Source: Hyphomicrobium sp. (GTDB lineage: Bacteria; Pseudomonadota; Alphaproteobacteria; Rhizobiales; Hyphomicrobiaceae). Taken from it: 64,000 bases of DNA. Both the position numbers and the translations under genes were made by a program. Every line of letters starts with the position of its first letter. Position 1 is the stretch's first letter. Location: positions 62,001-126,000 of the forward strand of contig PERL01000001.1 in assembly GCA_002928735.1 (NCBI GenBank). The letters run 5' to 3'. Below are positions 38,060 through 46,525 of this stretch, piece after piece. A model generated the notes under the pieces. It worked only from the letters and a program-made list of their open reading frames with translations, was not told where the DNA came from and did no database searches.

Positions 38060-38716
38060 ATGACCGCCCCTAAAAAGCGCACAGCCATCCTCATCTCCGG
38101 CCGCGGCTCCAATATGAAAAGCCTCGTCGAGGCCGCGCGCCACCCGGACTATCCCGCCGAAATCGTGGTCGTGATCTCAAACCGCCCCGATGCCGCCGGC
38201 ATCGCGTGGGCCAAAGAGCAGGGCATTCCAGCGATTGCCATGGACCACAAGCTCTATTCCGATCGTGCCCACTTCGAGAGCCAGCTACACGGCATCCTGA
38301 CAACGTCGCGGGTCGACCTCGTCTGCCTCGCCGGCTTCATGCGCCTCATGACCCCTGAGTTCGTCACGCTCTGGCGCGATCGCATGCTCAACATTCATCC
38401 AGCGCTTCTGCCGGCGTTCAAAGGCCTCGACACCCATGCCCGGGCTCTGGCGGCAGGCGTGAAATTCGCCGGTTGCACCGTTCATGTCGTGCGTCCGGAA
38501 ATGGACGAGGGCCCGATTCTCGGCCAAGCCGCCGTTCCCGTCTTGACGGGCGATACCGAACCGGATTTGGCCGCCCGCGTACTCGCCGCCGAGCACCAGC
38601 TTTACCCCCGGATTCTTGAATTGTTCGCCCGCGGACAGATCGCCATAGACGGTAATAAAACCTCGTCGCCGTCGGACGTTAACGAAACCTGGGCTAAATT
38701 TTCACCCCAAGTTTGA
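38060..38716 (+). CDS. purN: Phosphoribosylglycinamide formyltransferase
   Basis: I chose ATG 38060 (MTAPKKRTAILISGRGSN) because the true protein begins with the ILISGRGSNMKSL nucleotide-binding loop; the frame is open from 38018. The 218-residue enzyme transfers the formyl group of 10-formyl-THF to GAR in purine synthesis. The catalytic triad is visible in LNIHPALLPAF (Asn, His) and EMDEGPI (Asp), with LAGFMRLM nearby. In many bacteria purN follows purM; here it follows a cytochrome gene and purM is not in the window. Confidence 0.96.
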   Translation: MTAPKKRTAILISGRGSNMKSLVEAARHPDYPAEIVVVISNRPDAAGIAWAKEQGIPAIAMDHKLYSDRAHFESQLHGILTTSRVDLVCLAGFMRLMTPEFVTLWRDRMLNIHPALLPAFKGLDTHARALAAGVKFAGCTVHVVRPEMDEGPILGQAAVPVLTGDTEPDLAARVLAAEHQLYPRILELFARGQIAIDGNKTSSPSDVNETWAKFSPQV

Positions 38717-38849
38717 TTTAACCGGGATTTGTCGTGCCACTTTGGTTACCGTCCGCCGGTAAATTGACGCGGGCGGGCCCGTCTCATGGACACTCTCGCG
38801 ACCACGGTGTTAGGTCACGCATCGGTTCGACCCCACGCGGGCTTGTTCT

Positions 38850-40349
38850 GTGAGCGAACCGGCACCGCCGGCTAGAGCGGCCCGCGCGGCCAGCTTCATG
38901 CGACGCAAGCGTATCTCGCATCAGGTATCGCCGGACCGAACCGGAATGGAAGCCGCGCTAGAGCGGCTCGGAGACGATGGCATGACGATTCAACAGAACC
39001 TCGGTCACACGCAGGGTCTCGGCGAAGCAAACAGCATCTGGTTCAAACTGTCGGCGCTCTCCAAGGGCAATCCCGACAACCCGATGCAAACGCTGCAGAT
39101 GATGGCCGACCGTTACGGCCCCGTGATCGCGGTGAACATCGCCGACCAGCGCGTCGTGTTCCTCACCGAACCCGAACACTTCAAGCATGTCCTCGTCACC
39201 AAGGCCGACGACTACATCAAATACTTCGACGGCCTGAAGCCCGTCTTCGGCAAGTCGATGATCACGCACGACGGCGCGCTTTGGCAGAAAATCCGCATGC
39301 CGCAGCAGCCGGCATTCCATCCCGATATGTTCGCCGAATACATCCCCTATTTCCTGCAGGCCATCCGCACAAAAATGGACCTGTGGTCCAAACTCGCCGA
39401 AACGGGTGAGTCCTTCGAAATGGTCGAGCAGACCTGGACACTCGCCGCCGATATGATCTGCAAGGCGCTGTTCGATCGCGACATGCCGTTCAATCCGCAC
39501 TTCGTCTTCAAGTGCGTCAAGACCTACACTGACGTGATGGAACACAAAGCCATCCGCATGCGCGTTCTCCATGGCGAGGACGGCGGCAACATCACCGAGG
39601 AAAACGCCGCCAAGGCGATGGAGATCTGGGCCAGCGTCCCGCCCGCCGTGTTCGCCCAGAACCCGAACGAAGACCGGCAGCGCACGCTTTTGAAGATGAT
39701 CGAAGCTGTCGTCGCCGATCCGAGCGTACCGGAGTTCGACGCAGAACAGGCCATCGACGAACTGAAGCAATACCTCTGGGCTGGCACGGAAACGACGGCC
39801 CTCACACTTGCTTGGGCCTTGTACCTGACCTCAAAGAATCCCGAAGCGGCTGACCGCATCCGCAAGGAAGGCGAGACCGTCTATGGCGACCGCGAGCCAA
39901 CCGCTGCCGACTATTCGGCGCTGGCCTACACCCGCGCCGTCATCCAGGAAACGATGCGCATCTACCCGCCGATCTGGGGCCTGATCCGCGTCGCCACCAA
40001 GGACGATGTCATCGGCGGCAAGGAGATCAAACCCGGCGACCGCGTCGTCATGTTCGCCTATGGCGCGCACCACAATCCCAAGTTCTGGCCCGAACCGGAA
40101 GAGTTCCGGCCCGAGCGCTGGATGGGCGGCACCAAGGGGCAGGTCAAGTATTCCTACCTTCCCTTCGGTGGCGGCAAGCGCTCCTGCATCGGCGGCGCCA
40201 TGAGCCAGGTTGAAAACACGCTCGCCCTCTCCATGTTGCTGCGCCGCTTCCGCCCAGAGTATGTAGGCAAGGAGCCGCCGGGCTTCTCCGGCACGGTGAC
40301 GCTGACGCCTAAGGGCGGTCTCAAATTTCGTATTCGCGAACTCAGCTGA
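38850..40349 (+). CDS. Cytochrome P450
   Basis: The 499-residue protein starts at GTG 38850; ATG codons at 38898, 38946 and 38982 are alternatives, since the first ~45 residues are charged and weakly conserved. The hallmarks are complete: I-helix AGTETTAL, K-helix ETMR, meander, and heme-binding FGGGKRSCIGG with C446. There is no fused reductase and no N-terminal membrane anchor. A redox partner such as ferredoxin is not encoded nearby. The substrate is unknown; class I-type electron supply is inferred. Confidence 0.93.
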   Translation: MSEPAPPARAARAASFMRRKRISHQVSPDRTGMEAALERLGDDGMTIQQNLGHTQGLGEANSIWFKLSALSKGNPDNPMQTLQMMADRYGPVIAVNIADQRVVFLTEPEHFKHVLVTKADDYIKYFDGLKPVFGKSMITHDGALWQKIRMPQQPAFHPDMFAEYIPYFLQAIRTKMDLWSKLAETGESFEMVEQTWTLAADMICKALFDRDMPFNPHFVFKCVKTYTDVMEHKAIRMRVLHGEDGGNITEENAAKAMEIWASVPPAVFAQNPNEDRQRTLLKMIEAVVADPSVPEFDAEQAIDELKQYLWAGTETTALTLAWALYLTSKNPEAADRIRKEGETVYGDREPTAADYSALAYTRAVIQETMRIYPPIWGLIRVATKDDVIGGKEIKPGDRVVMFAYGAHHNPKFWPEPEEFRPERWMGGTKGQVKYSYLPFGGGKRSCIGGAMSQVENTLALSMLLRRFRPEYVGKEPPGFSGTVTLTPKGGLKFRIRELS

Positions 40350-40364
40350 GCGCAAAACCACGAA

Positions 40365-40409
40365 AAACAAAAAGCGGCGCCGGTGCACCCACCAGCGCCG
40401 CTTTTGCTT
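40365..40409. terminator. Bidirectional intrinsic terminator
   Basis: A 10-bp stem (AAAGCGGCGC at 40371-40380 with GCGCCGCTTT near 40395-40404), with a 14-nt loop, is flanked by A-rich sequence on one side and CTTTTGCTT on the other. It ends both the P450 gene (plus) and the small secreted protein gene (minus). Confidence 0.8.
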
Positions 40410-40425
40410 GGATACGGCCAGCCAC

Positions 40426-40689
40426 TTAACCGCCGGCGATCTCCGCTTCAATCGTCTTGATGTCGGCTTCCGCGCCCGCCAGATCGTCGGCGGCACACTT
40501 CGCTTCCAGCGCCGTCAATTGCCCCTCGATCTTGGTCTGCTTATCAGTGGCAAGCTTCTTGGCCGCCGCCTTCTCCGCGAGCGCAAACGCCTGCTCCAGG
40601 CAAGCATCCTTTGATGCTGGCGGGGCTGCGAACACCGCCCCGGAACTCAACGCCAGCGTCAAAACCACAGCAGCGATACGTTTCATCAT
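40426..40689 (-). CDS. Small secreted helical protein
   Basis: The 87-residue protein has a signal peptide ending SSGAVFAA and a lysine/alanine-rich helical mature region with two cysteines (DACLEQAF and LEAKCAAD). It is exported, probably as a helix-hairpin locked by one disulfide. I do not recognise the family. It is 18 bases downstream of a larger secreted protein gene on the same strand and may share its transcript. Confidence 0.7.
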   Translation of the reverse strand: MMKRIAAVVLTLALSSGAVFAAPPASKDACLEQAFALAEKAAAKKLATDKQTKIEGQLTALEAKCAADDLAGAEADIKTIEAEIAGG

Positions 40690-40707
40690 GTCAGGCTCCT
40701 TCCAGTC

Positions 40708-41502
40708 TCAAAGTCCGGAAACACACACGGTGGCACGCCCACCAAAATTGATCTGCGGGATGTAGCGCAGTTCGACATAGTCGATCCCGCGATGGCGGCC
40801 CGAAAGATCGATCGGACGCGTCTCTGCGCCTTCTGGAATGACGGTCCGCACCACCAAGTCATCCGCTTGCCCGTTGGCATAGACGACGCGCAGCCGCTCG
40901 AGCCGCAGCTTGTTGCCGCGAACGTTGAGCTTGATGGCGCGGAAGCCACCTTCCTTGCGGCCGACGCGAATGACGTCCTTACCTTCTAGAAATCCGACCT
41001 TCGCGCAGCCCAATTCCTGCCAGCGCCCCGGTCCCGGACCAGCGCCCGGCCCCGGTCTCCCTTCACGGCCAACAAGTTCGATCCGCGCCGGTCCAAACGT
41101 CCGGTAAACAACTTCGATGTCGCGCAGCCGCCGCACGCGCCCTGGCAAATCGATGGGCGGCAATCCCGTGCCGGCACGCACGACCTTACCAACCCGCACG
41201 CGCTCGACCTCGTTGTTACCAAAGCGGATGTTGAGTTCGATGATCTCGACATCGCCGTCGAACGCGCGCACGCCGACGCGGCTGAAAGCTTCTTCGCGCG
41301 GATTGACCCGAATAACCTCGCGCTCAATGCGCGGCTTCACAACGATCTCGCCGATGCGGTTCCAACCGCCGCCACGGCGGTCATCATAAGACGACCGCTC
41401 GTCGAACCGTTCGCCATCGCGATCACGTTGGGCCATCGCCGCCTGCGGCACCAGAGGCGTCAGCACCACAAGGGCGGCCGCCATCAAGAGAATTCTTTTC
41501 AT
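40708..41502 (-). CDS. Secreted protein with two repeated beta-rich domains (DUF2541-like)
   Basis: I chose ATG 41502 because it follows an AAGGAAA site and gives a clean signal peptide (MKRILLMAAALVVLTPLVP, cleaved near AMA). The 264-residue protein has an acidic linker and then two related units of about 85 residues. The first contains EIIELNIRFG, RVRVG and PIDLPGRVRRLRDIEVVY; the second contains AIKLNVRGN, RLRVV and PIDLSGRHRGIDYVELRY. The duplicated unit resembles DUF2541-type domains. The linker between them is glycine/proline-rich. Likely periplasmic; function unknown. Confidence 0.72.
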   Translation of the reverse strand: MKRILLMAAALVVLTPLVPQAAMAQRDRDGERFDERSSYDDRRGGGWNRIGEIVVKPRIEREVIRVNPREEAFSRVGVRAFDGDVEIIELNIRFGNNEVERVRVGKVVRAGTGLPPIDLPGRVRRLRDIEVVYRTFGPARIELVGREGRPGPGAGPGPGRWQELGCAKVGFLEGKDVIRVGRKEGGFRAIKLNVRGNKLRLERLRVVYANGQADDLVVRTVIPEGAETRPIDLSGRHRGIDYVELRYIPQINFGGRATVCVSGL

Positions 41503-41622
41503 GTGCGTTTCCTTCGTCATCCGCAGAACACGGCTTCGGCCCTCGCACCAGACCTGCGGACATGCCCGGTGAACAATCGACATTGCCCACCAATTGCGCA
41601 GTTTCTGCGACCGATTGCGGCA

Positions 41623-42189
41623 TCAGGCGGACAAGACCTCGAGCGACACGATCTCGCCCACCTTCGGCACCAGCCCCGGCCAATCCATGACCGGCGCACC
41701 CGCCAACGTCCCCCGGATCGCTGCAATCGGCCCGCCGTGACAGACGGCCACCACCGGCCCGTCAGCCCCCCGCACCGCCTCCTCGAGCCACGCTAAGGCG
41801 CGATCCCGAAGCGTAAACGTCGCCTCACCATGCCCGCCCGGCCGGAACGTTTCCGGCGCCGTCACGAGACCCATCATCGCGTCGCCGCTAGCGGCATAGA
41901 TGGCGTCCCAGCTTTGCCCTTCCCAACCGCCGAAATGGCACTCCGCCAACCGTGGCTCGATCACGAGCCCCGCTCCGGCCGCCTCGCGCAGCACCAGCCC
42001 AGCCAGAAAACGGGCACGCCGCAACGGCGAAACGTAAAGGCGCCGTGCGCCCAAAGCTGCGATCCGCGGCGCCAGTGCCCGCGCCGCCGCGCGCCCATCA
42101 CGGCTCAACCCCACGTCGCTCTGCCCATAGCATCGCCCGGCCCAATGCGCCGCCACCGCCGTATGCCGGACGAGATGCACCACAGTCAT
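41623..42189 (-). CDS. cobC: Histidine phosphatase, likely alpha-ribazole phosphatase (CobC-like)
   Basis: The 188-residue protein has the phosphoglycerate-mutase-like motifs LVRHTAVA (H8, the phospho-histidine), SPLRRAR, LAECHFGGWEG and CHGGPI (second His). It starts 4 bases after cobS in the same direction, in the order cobT-cobS-cobC. This context supports removal of phosphate from alpha-ribazole-5'-phosphate in cobalamin assembly. The motif LSRDGRAAA and size suit the CobC subgroup; without the context it would be called only a histidine phosphatase. Confidence 0.78.
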   Translation of the reverse strand: MTVVHLVRHTAVAAHWAGRCYGQSDVGLSRDGRAAARALAPRIAALGARRLYVSPLRRARFLAGLVLREAAGAGLVIEPRLAECHFGGWEGQSWDAIYAASGDAMMGLVTAPETFRPGGHGEATFTLRDRALAWLEEAVRGADGPVVAVCHGGPIAAIRGTLAGAPVMDWPGLVPKVGEIVSLEVLSA

Positions 42190-42193
42190 CGGC

Positions 42194-43000
42194 TTAACGA
42201 TTCCTCGCCAGCGCCAACGTCGTCAGGATCATGCCCGCGTAAGCCGAAAACCCAAGACAGTCCCCCGTCACACCGTCGAGCCGCCGCAGCAGATACCCGC
42301 GATACCAAATGACGAAAACGGCAATCGCCAGACCTGCAAGCACCATCCCGAAGACATCATAGACCAAAGCAAACAGCACCAATGGCGCGCACCACATCAC
42401 CCCGCGCCAGAACGTGCCCCAATCGGCAACCTGCCCGACATCTTTCGCCAGCCCGTCCCGCGCCGGCACCGGCGGCACGACCGCCATCACGGCCAGAATA
42501 ACCAGCCGCCCGGCCATCCCCGCGATCACCAGCACGGCCGCCGCATGCCACACATCGCCAAGTGCGATCAACCCGCCGGCCCGCAACGCCACAGCCAACA
42601 TCAAACCCAACGCACCGTAGCTGCCGATGCGGCTATCCTTCAAAATTCTCAGAACATCCTCGCGCGTCCAACCTCCGCCGAAGGCGTCGCAAAAATCCGC
42701 CACCGCATCCTCGTGAAACGCCCCCGTCAACCTCGCCTCCACGGCCAGCGCCGCGATAATCGCAACCGGCAGCGGCAAGAGGAAATCGAACATCAAAAGA
42801 GCGAGCGCAGTCAGCACGCCAACACCAGCGCCGATCACCGGAAAGAATTGCAGCCCCCGCTTGATGTCTTCCGGAAACGTTGACAGATCGCGCGTTTCTC
42901 CGCCCGGCACCGGCAACCGTGTCAGAAACTGCACGGCGGTAAAAAACGCCCGCGGCCACGGCGCGTCGTGCCACGCAAGCTCAACGCCCCCCTCGCTCAT
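42194..43000 (-). CDS. cobS: Adenosylcobinamide-GDP ribazoletransferase
   Basis: The 268-residue inner-membrane enzyme joins adenosylcobinamide-GDP to alpha-ribazole, the last step of cobalamin lower-ligand attachment. The motifs are FLTRLPVPGGE, FPVIGAGVGV, and the metal-binding HEDAVADFCDAFGGG (with DAFGGG in place of the usual DGLGG). About seven hydrophobic segments follow. It overlaps cobT by 4 bases (ATGA), so the two are coupled. Confidence 0.93.
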   Translation of the reverse strand: MSEGGVELAWHDAPWPRAFFTAVQFLTRLPVPGGETRDLSTFPEDIKRGLQFFPVIGAGVGVLTALALLMFDFLLPLPVAIIAALAVEARLTGAFHEDAVADFCDAFGGGWTREDVLRILKDSRIGSYGALGLMLAVALRAGGLIALGDVWHAAAVLVIAGMAGRLVILAVMAVVPPVPARDGLAKDVGQVADWGTFWRGVMWCAPLVLFALVYDVFGMVLAGLAIAVFVIWYRGYLLRRLDGVTGDCLGFSAYAGMILTTLALARNR

Positions 43001-44016
43001 CCGGTCCCTCCTCCGCCCGTCACCTCATCCAGCGTCGCGACATCTTTGAGGAGGGCGGCCGCCGCGTCCAGCATCGGCAGCATCAACAGCGCGCCCGTCC
43101 CCTCGCCGAGCCTCAACCCCCAATCGAGATAGGGCTCTAGACCAAGACTCTCCAAGGCGATGCGATGCGCCGGTTCCGCGCTCACATGCGAAGCAATGGC
43201 CGTCTCCAATGCCGCCGGATCGACCGCCTGCGCTACGATCGCCGCCGCCCCTGACACTACGCCATCCAGCACGACCGGCAGATCCGCATCGCCGGCCGCC
43301 GCAATCGCTCCCGCCATCGCCACGATCTCAAACCCGGCGACAGCAGCCATCGCCGCCACGGGATCACCCGCAATCACATCGCGCGCCCGCGCCACTGCTT
43401 CGCGCACGATTGTCCGCTTGCGCTCGAGCGTCTCCGCCGTCGCTCCGGCACCAGCGCCGACGAGCGCATCGCTGTCTTGCTCGCACCCCAGCGCGATCAA
43501 AGCCGCCGCGGCTGTCGTATTCCCGATTCCAATTTCGCCGAGCACGATGACGCGCACGCCATCCGCCCGCGCCTCCGCCACCGCCGCTTGACCGGCCATC
43601 CACGCCGCCCAGAACTGATCCCCGGTCATCGCCGGCCCCTGCGCCAGGCTCAAAGTGCCCCGCGCCACGCGCCGGTCGCAATAAAGCGGACTGGATGGCA
43701 CCTCGGCCATCGCCGAGCCCACATCGATCAGCCGCACCGATGCGTCGCACGCCCGCGCCAGAGCTGAACACGACGCCCGCCCCGCCGCGATCGTCGCTAC
43801 CATCGCCCCCGTCACCGCCTGCGGCCAGATGCCGACGCCATCAGCGACCACACCATGATCGCCCGCAAACACGATAAGCCGGCGCGGCTTTGTCTCCGGT
43901 TTCAACGTCCCCTGAATGGACCCGAGCCGCACCGCCAGTTCTTCCAACCGGCCCAGACTCCCCTTCGGCTTCGCCAGCCGGTCGAGATGCGCGGCAACCT
44001 TGTCTGGATCGATCAT
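42997..44016 (-). CDS. cobT: Nicotinate-nucleotide-dimethylbenzimidazole phosphoribosyltransferase
   Basis: The 339-residue enzyme makes alpha-ribazole-5'-phosphate from nicotinate mononucleotide and dimethylbenzimidazole, feeding CobS. Family motifs are RRLIVFAGDHGVV near the N-terminus, and GEIGIGNTTAAAAL with the glutamate that acts as base near the C-terminal half (catalytic Glu in the C-terminal EGTGALL). It heads a three-gene unit for lower-ligand attachment. The intergenic distance to ndk is short, and no B12 riboswitch is visible. Confidence 0.94.
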   Translation of the reverse strand: MIDPDKVAAHLDRLAKPKGSLGRLEELAVRLGSIQGTLKPETKPRRLIVFAGDHGVVADGVGIWPQAVTGAMVATIAAGRASCSALARACDASVRLIDVGSAMAEVPSSPLYCDRRVARGTLSLAQGPAMTGDQFWAAWMAGQAAVAEARADGVRVIVLGEIGIGNTTAAAALIALGCEQDSDALVGAGAGATAETLERKRTIVREAVARARDVIAGDPVAAMAAVAGFEIVAMAGAIAAAGDADLPVVLDGVVSGAAAIVAQAVDPAALETAIASHVSAEPAHRIALESLGLEPYLDWGLRLGEGTGALLMLPMLDAAAALLKDVATLDEVTGGGGTG

Positions 44017-44028
44017 GTCTCACCCTGA

Positions 44029-44057
44029 AAACAAGATCGGGCCCGCAAAGGGCCCGA
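44029..44057 (-). terminator. Terminator-like hairpin after ndk
   Basis: A perfect 8-bp stem (44037-44044 with 44050-44057) with a 5-nt loop is followed on the minus strand by TCTTGTTTT. It lies between the ndk stop and the cobT start on the same strand, so it separates the two transcription units. Confidence 0.6.
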
Positions 44058-44091
44058 CCGCAATCACGAGTCTCTGAAACGTCCGCTGCGA

Positions 44092-44514
44092 TCAGCCGAC
44101 GATCTCATCGAGCCGGAAGTTCAACGCGATCTCGCGCTCCGCCGAAGCAGCGCTATCCGAACCGTGCGACGAGTTCTCGCCCTTCGACACGGCAAACAGC
44201 TTGCGGATGGTTCCCTCAGCGGCTTCCTTCGGATCGGTGGCGCCCATCACTTCGCGATACTTGGCAATGGCATTCTCGCCTTCCAGCACCTGCATCACGA
44301 TCGGCCCCGACGTCATGAAATCGCACAGTTCGCCGTAGAACGGCCGCGCCTTGTGTTCTTCGTAGAATTTCTCCGCCTGCGCCCGCGTCCAGCGCACGCG
44401 CTTCTGCGCAACGATGCGAAGACCTGCCTTCTCGATGACGGCATTGATCGCACCCGTCAGGTTCCGCTGCGTCGCGTCGGGCTTGATGATTGAAAAAGTG
44501 CGCTCGATGGCCAT
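44092..44514 (-). CDS. ndk: Nucleoside diphosphate kinase
   Basis: The 140-residue protein balances NTP pools by transferring phosphate through an active-site histidine. Family motifs are visible: [15 protein letters not shown] at the start, [28 protein letters not shown], and the catalytic NSSHGSDS with its phospho-accepting His. Length and all motifs are normal. A hairpin at 44029-44057 is placed to end its transcript. Confidence 0.97.
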   Translation of the reverse strand: MAIERTFSIIKPDATQRNLTGAINAVIEKAGLRIVAQKRVRWTRAQAEKFYEEHKARPFYGELCDFMTSGPIVMQVLEGENAIAKYREVMGATDPKEAAEGTIRKLFAVSKGENSSHGSDSAASAEREIALNFRLDEIVG

Positions 44515-44956
44515 CGTCTGGTCTCTCCAGTGGTCTTTGCAACGTATGTTGGGATTGGGCTGCCGGGCTTATAGCTGCGGGCCCTATGACCAGCAAGCTT
44601 TCCCCCGCGCGGCGGATAGACCGCCTCCCCCTTTTCCGAAATCGCTCGTGATCTGGCCTGCCCCGCGCCGCGTTGATGCCCGGATTGTATGACAAATGCC
44701 GGACAATTCGATTGCGCCCGCCGCCTTTCCACCCCCGTCATGCCGCCAAGCTGCCCTGCAAGAGCGCCAGATTACCTCGCCAAAACGCCGCTATAGCGCC
44801 AGTAAGAAAGTCTAATTCTGTGTTCAGATTGACGTTCGCGATGCTTAAGTCCACGAATCTCCGCAAAGTCGGGCCGTTTGTGGCAAAAGACCTGCACCGG
44901 GTTAAGGCCCCCGCCGCCTCGACCCCTGAGCCGGTAGCATTCAACGAGGCGCGCTC
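44515..44956. other. Intergenic region between ndk and the GYF_2 gene
   Basis: About 440 bases separate these divergent genes. A short open frame (44673-44960) lacks any family character and its end overlaps the downstream gene start, so I do not annotate it. No tRNA-like cloverleaf was seen. A small hairpin (44611-44625) lacks support. Confidence 0.4.
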
Positions 44957-46510
44957 GTGACCGAAACGATGACTGAGGACAGCGTCTGGTACCTCGCCCG
45001 TGATGGCAAACAGCATGGGCCCCTGTCGCATATCGAAATGACCAAGCTCGTGGAGTTGGGGCATTTGCGCCAGACCGATCTTGTCTGGCGTCCCGGCTTT
45101 GCCGACTGGCGTCCGGCAACGACGGTTTTCGAATTCCAGCCCCCCGCCCCGCCTCCGCCGCCCGTTGCTGCCGCGCCCCCCGTCGCAGCAAAACCCGAAC
45201 CGGCCCCAGCGCCGGTGGTCGCCGCACCACGGCCCCAACCGTCATTCGCCAATCTGTCCGCGAAGGTCGAACCCGCGCCGGCAGCAGCCGAGAAGTTCGA
45301 CTTTGGCCTCAATAAAGCATCCCCGGCCGAACCGATGTCCGCTGGACCTAACGCGGCCGTACGCGACCCTCAACCGATGTCCTTCGACACCGGCGCGTTC
45401 CGGTCGTCGCAGGCATCTGGCTCCCAGTTCGGCACCGCGACGACCGCACCCGAACCAGCGCCCGAACCGTTCCGCATGGAACCAATGTACGACGATGCGG
45501 CGCCGGCCAAAAAAGGCCGCGGTGTCGCTGTTGCGGTGGGCCTTCTCCTCGTCATTGGTGGCGTCTCCGCCGCCGGCTATACGTATCGCGACACCCTGAA
45601 AACAATGCTGCAGGGCGCCGGCTCCCCACCGGCCGGCGAGCTGCCGGTTGTCCAAGCCCCGCCCGCCGGCACCAGTGGCGCGCCAGTCGCCGCGACTGAA
45701 ACGGCCACCGCTCCAACGTCAGGTGACGCGACACCCGCACCAGCCGCGATCGCTCCCCCCGAAGCCGTCCCGCCGCAGCCCGCACCCGTCGTTGCCGCGG
45801 TTGAACCGCAGCCCGCTGCGCCTCAGGCCTTGCCCGGCGTCCCTGTAACTGTTGCTTCCGACCCGATTGATACAGCACTCCAGTCATCGCCGTTCTGGAG
45901 CTATGCCAAAGCCGAGTTTCCGCAGTGGTATGCCGACCGCCTTCGCGACGTCGGCACCATGAAGGCAGCCAACGAACCTGACACCGCCATCGATCGCAAA
46001 CTCGTCGAACAGATCGTTGTTTTGCGCCGCCAGAACGCGTCCAAGGCCCTCGCCGCCAGTCCCGAACGCTTGAAAGACATCGCCGAAGCGTTCGTGGCCA
46101 ACCTCGGCGCCATGCAGACCCAGAGCGTCGACACCTGCTACGAATTCATAGAAAAAGGCGAGATGACCCCTGCTGCCGCAGCCCTCGTCCAGAAACCGGC
46201 CGAAGGCGCAGCACTTCATACGCAGATGCGCGCCGTTCTCGCCGCTGTTGTCGAAGGCCAGAAGAATCCTGTTGCCCGCTCCGCGCCGCAGCCGGAAGAC
46301 TATAATCTGCTCGCCGCCGAACTCGGCACCATTGGCTGGAGCCAAGCCGACATCCAACTCTTCGCCGATCCCAAAGCACTGGCCGCAGCTCCCCGCGACC
46401 GCGTGTGCAAGATGGTCAAAGATTGGTTCTCCGCTCATCTCGCCGTCAAGGATGAGCCTGCCCGCGAGCGCCTTTTGCACGAGACGCTGCGCCTCGTCAT
46501 CGCGGGATAA
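44957..46510 (+). CDS. GYF_2 domain membrane protein
   Basis: The 517-residue protein starts at GTG 44957, with ATG 44969 an alternative. Residues ~10-55 are a GYF_2 domain (WYLARDGKQHGPLSHIEMTKLVELGHL, then DLVWRPGFADWRP). A proline/alanine-rich linker, one membrane helix (~190-212) and a second low-complexity linker follow. The C-terminal ~220-residue folded domain is helical (ALQSSPFWSYAKAEFPQWYADRL) with one cysteine pair. GYF_2 domains bind proline-rich ligands and are often on bacterial membrane proteins. The role is unknown; the C-terminal part is exported if the membrane helix has the usual orientation. Confidence 0.8.
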   Translation: MTETMTEDSVWYLARDGKQHGPLSHIEMTKLVELGHLRQTDLVWRPGFADWRPATTVFEFQPPAPPPPPVAAAPPVAAKPEPAPAPVVAAPRPQPSFANLSAKVEPAPAAAEKFDFGLNKASPAEPMSAGPNAAVRDPQPMSFDTGAFRSSQASGSQFGTATTAPEPAPEPFRMEPMYDDAAPAKKGRGVAVAVGLLLVIGGVSAAGYTYRDTLKTMLQGAGSPPAGELPVVQAPPAGTSGAPVAATETATAPTSGDATPAPAAIAPPEAVPPQPAPVVAAVEPQPAAPQALPGVPVTVASDPIDTALQSSPFWSYAKAEFPQWYADRLRDVGTMKAANEPDTAIDRKLVEQIVVLRRQNASKALAASPERLKDIAEAFVANLGAMQTQSVDTCYEFIEKGEMTPAAAALVQKPAEGAALHTQMRAVLAAVVEGQKNPVARSAPQPEDYNLLAAELGTIGWSQADIQLFADPKALAAAPRDRVCKMVKDWFSAHLAVKDEPARERLLHETLRLVIAG

Positions 46511-46525
46511 CGCTGCGATCCGCAC

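Noticed and set aside
44673-44960. A 95-codon frame in the ndk to GYF_2 gap
   Set aside because: Composition is proline/arginine-rich, without domains; its end overlaps the start of the GYF_2 gene in another frame.
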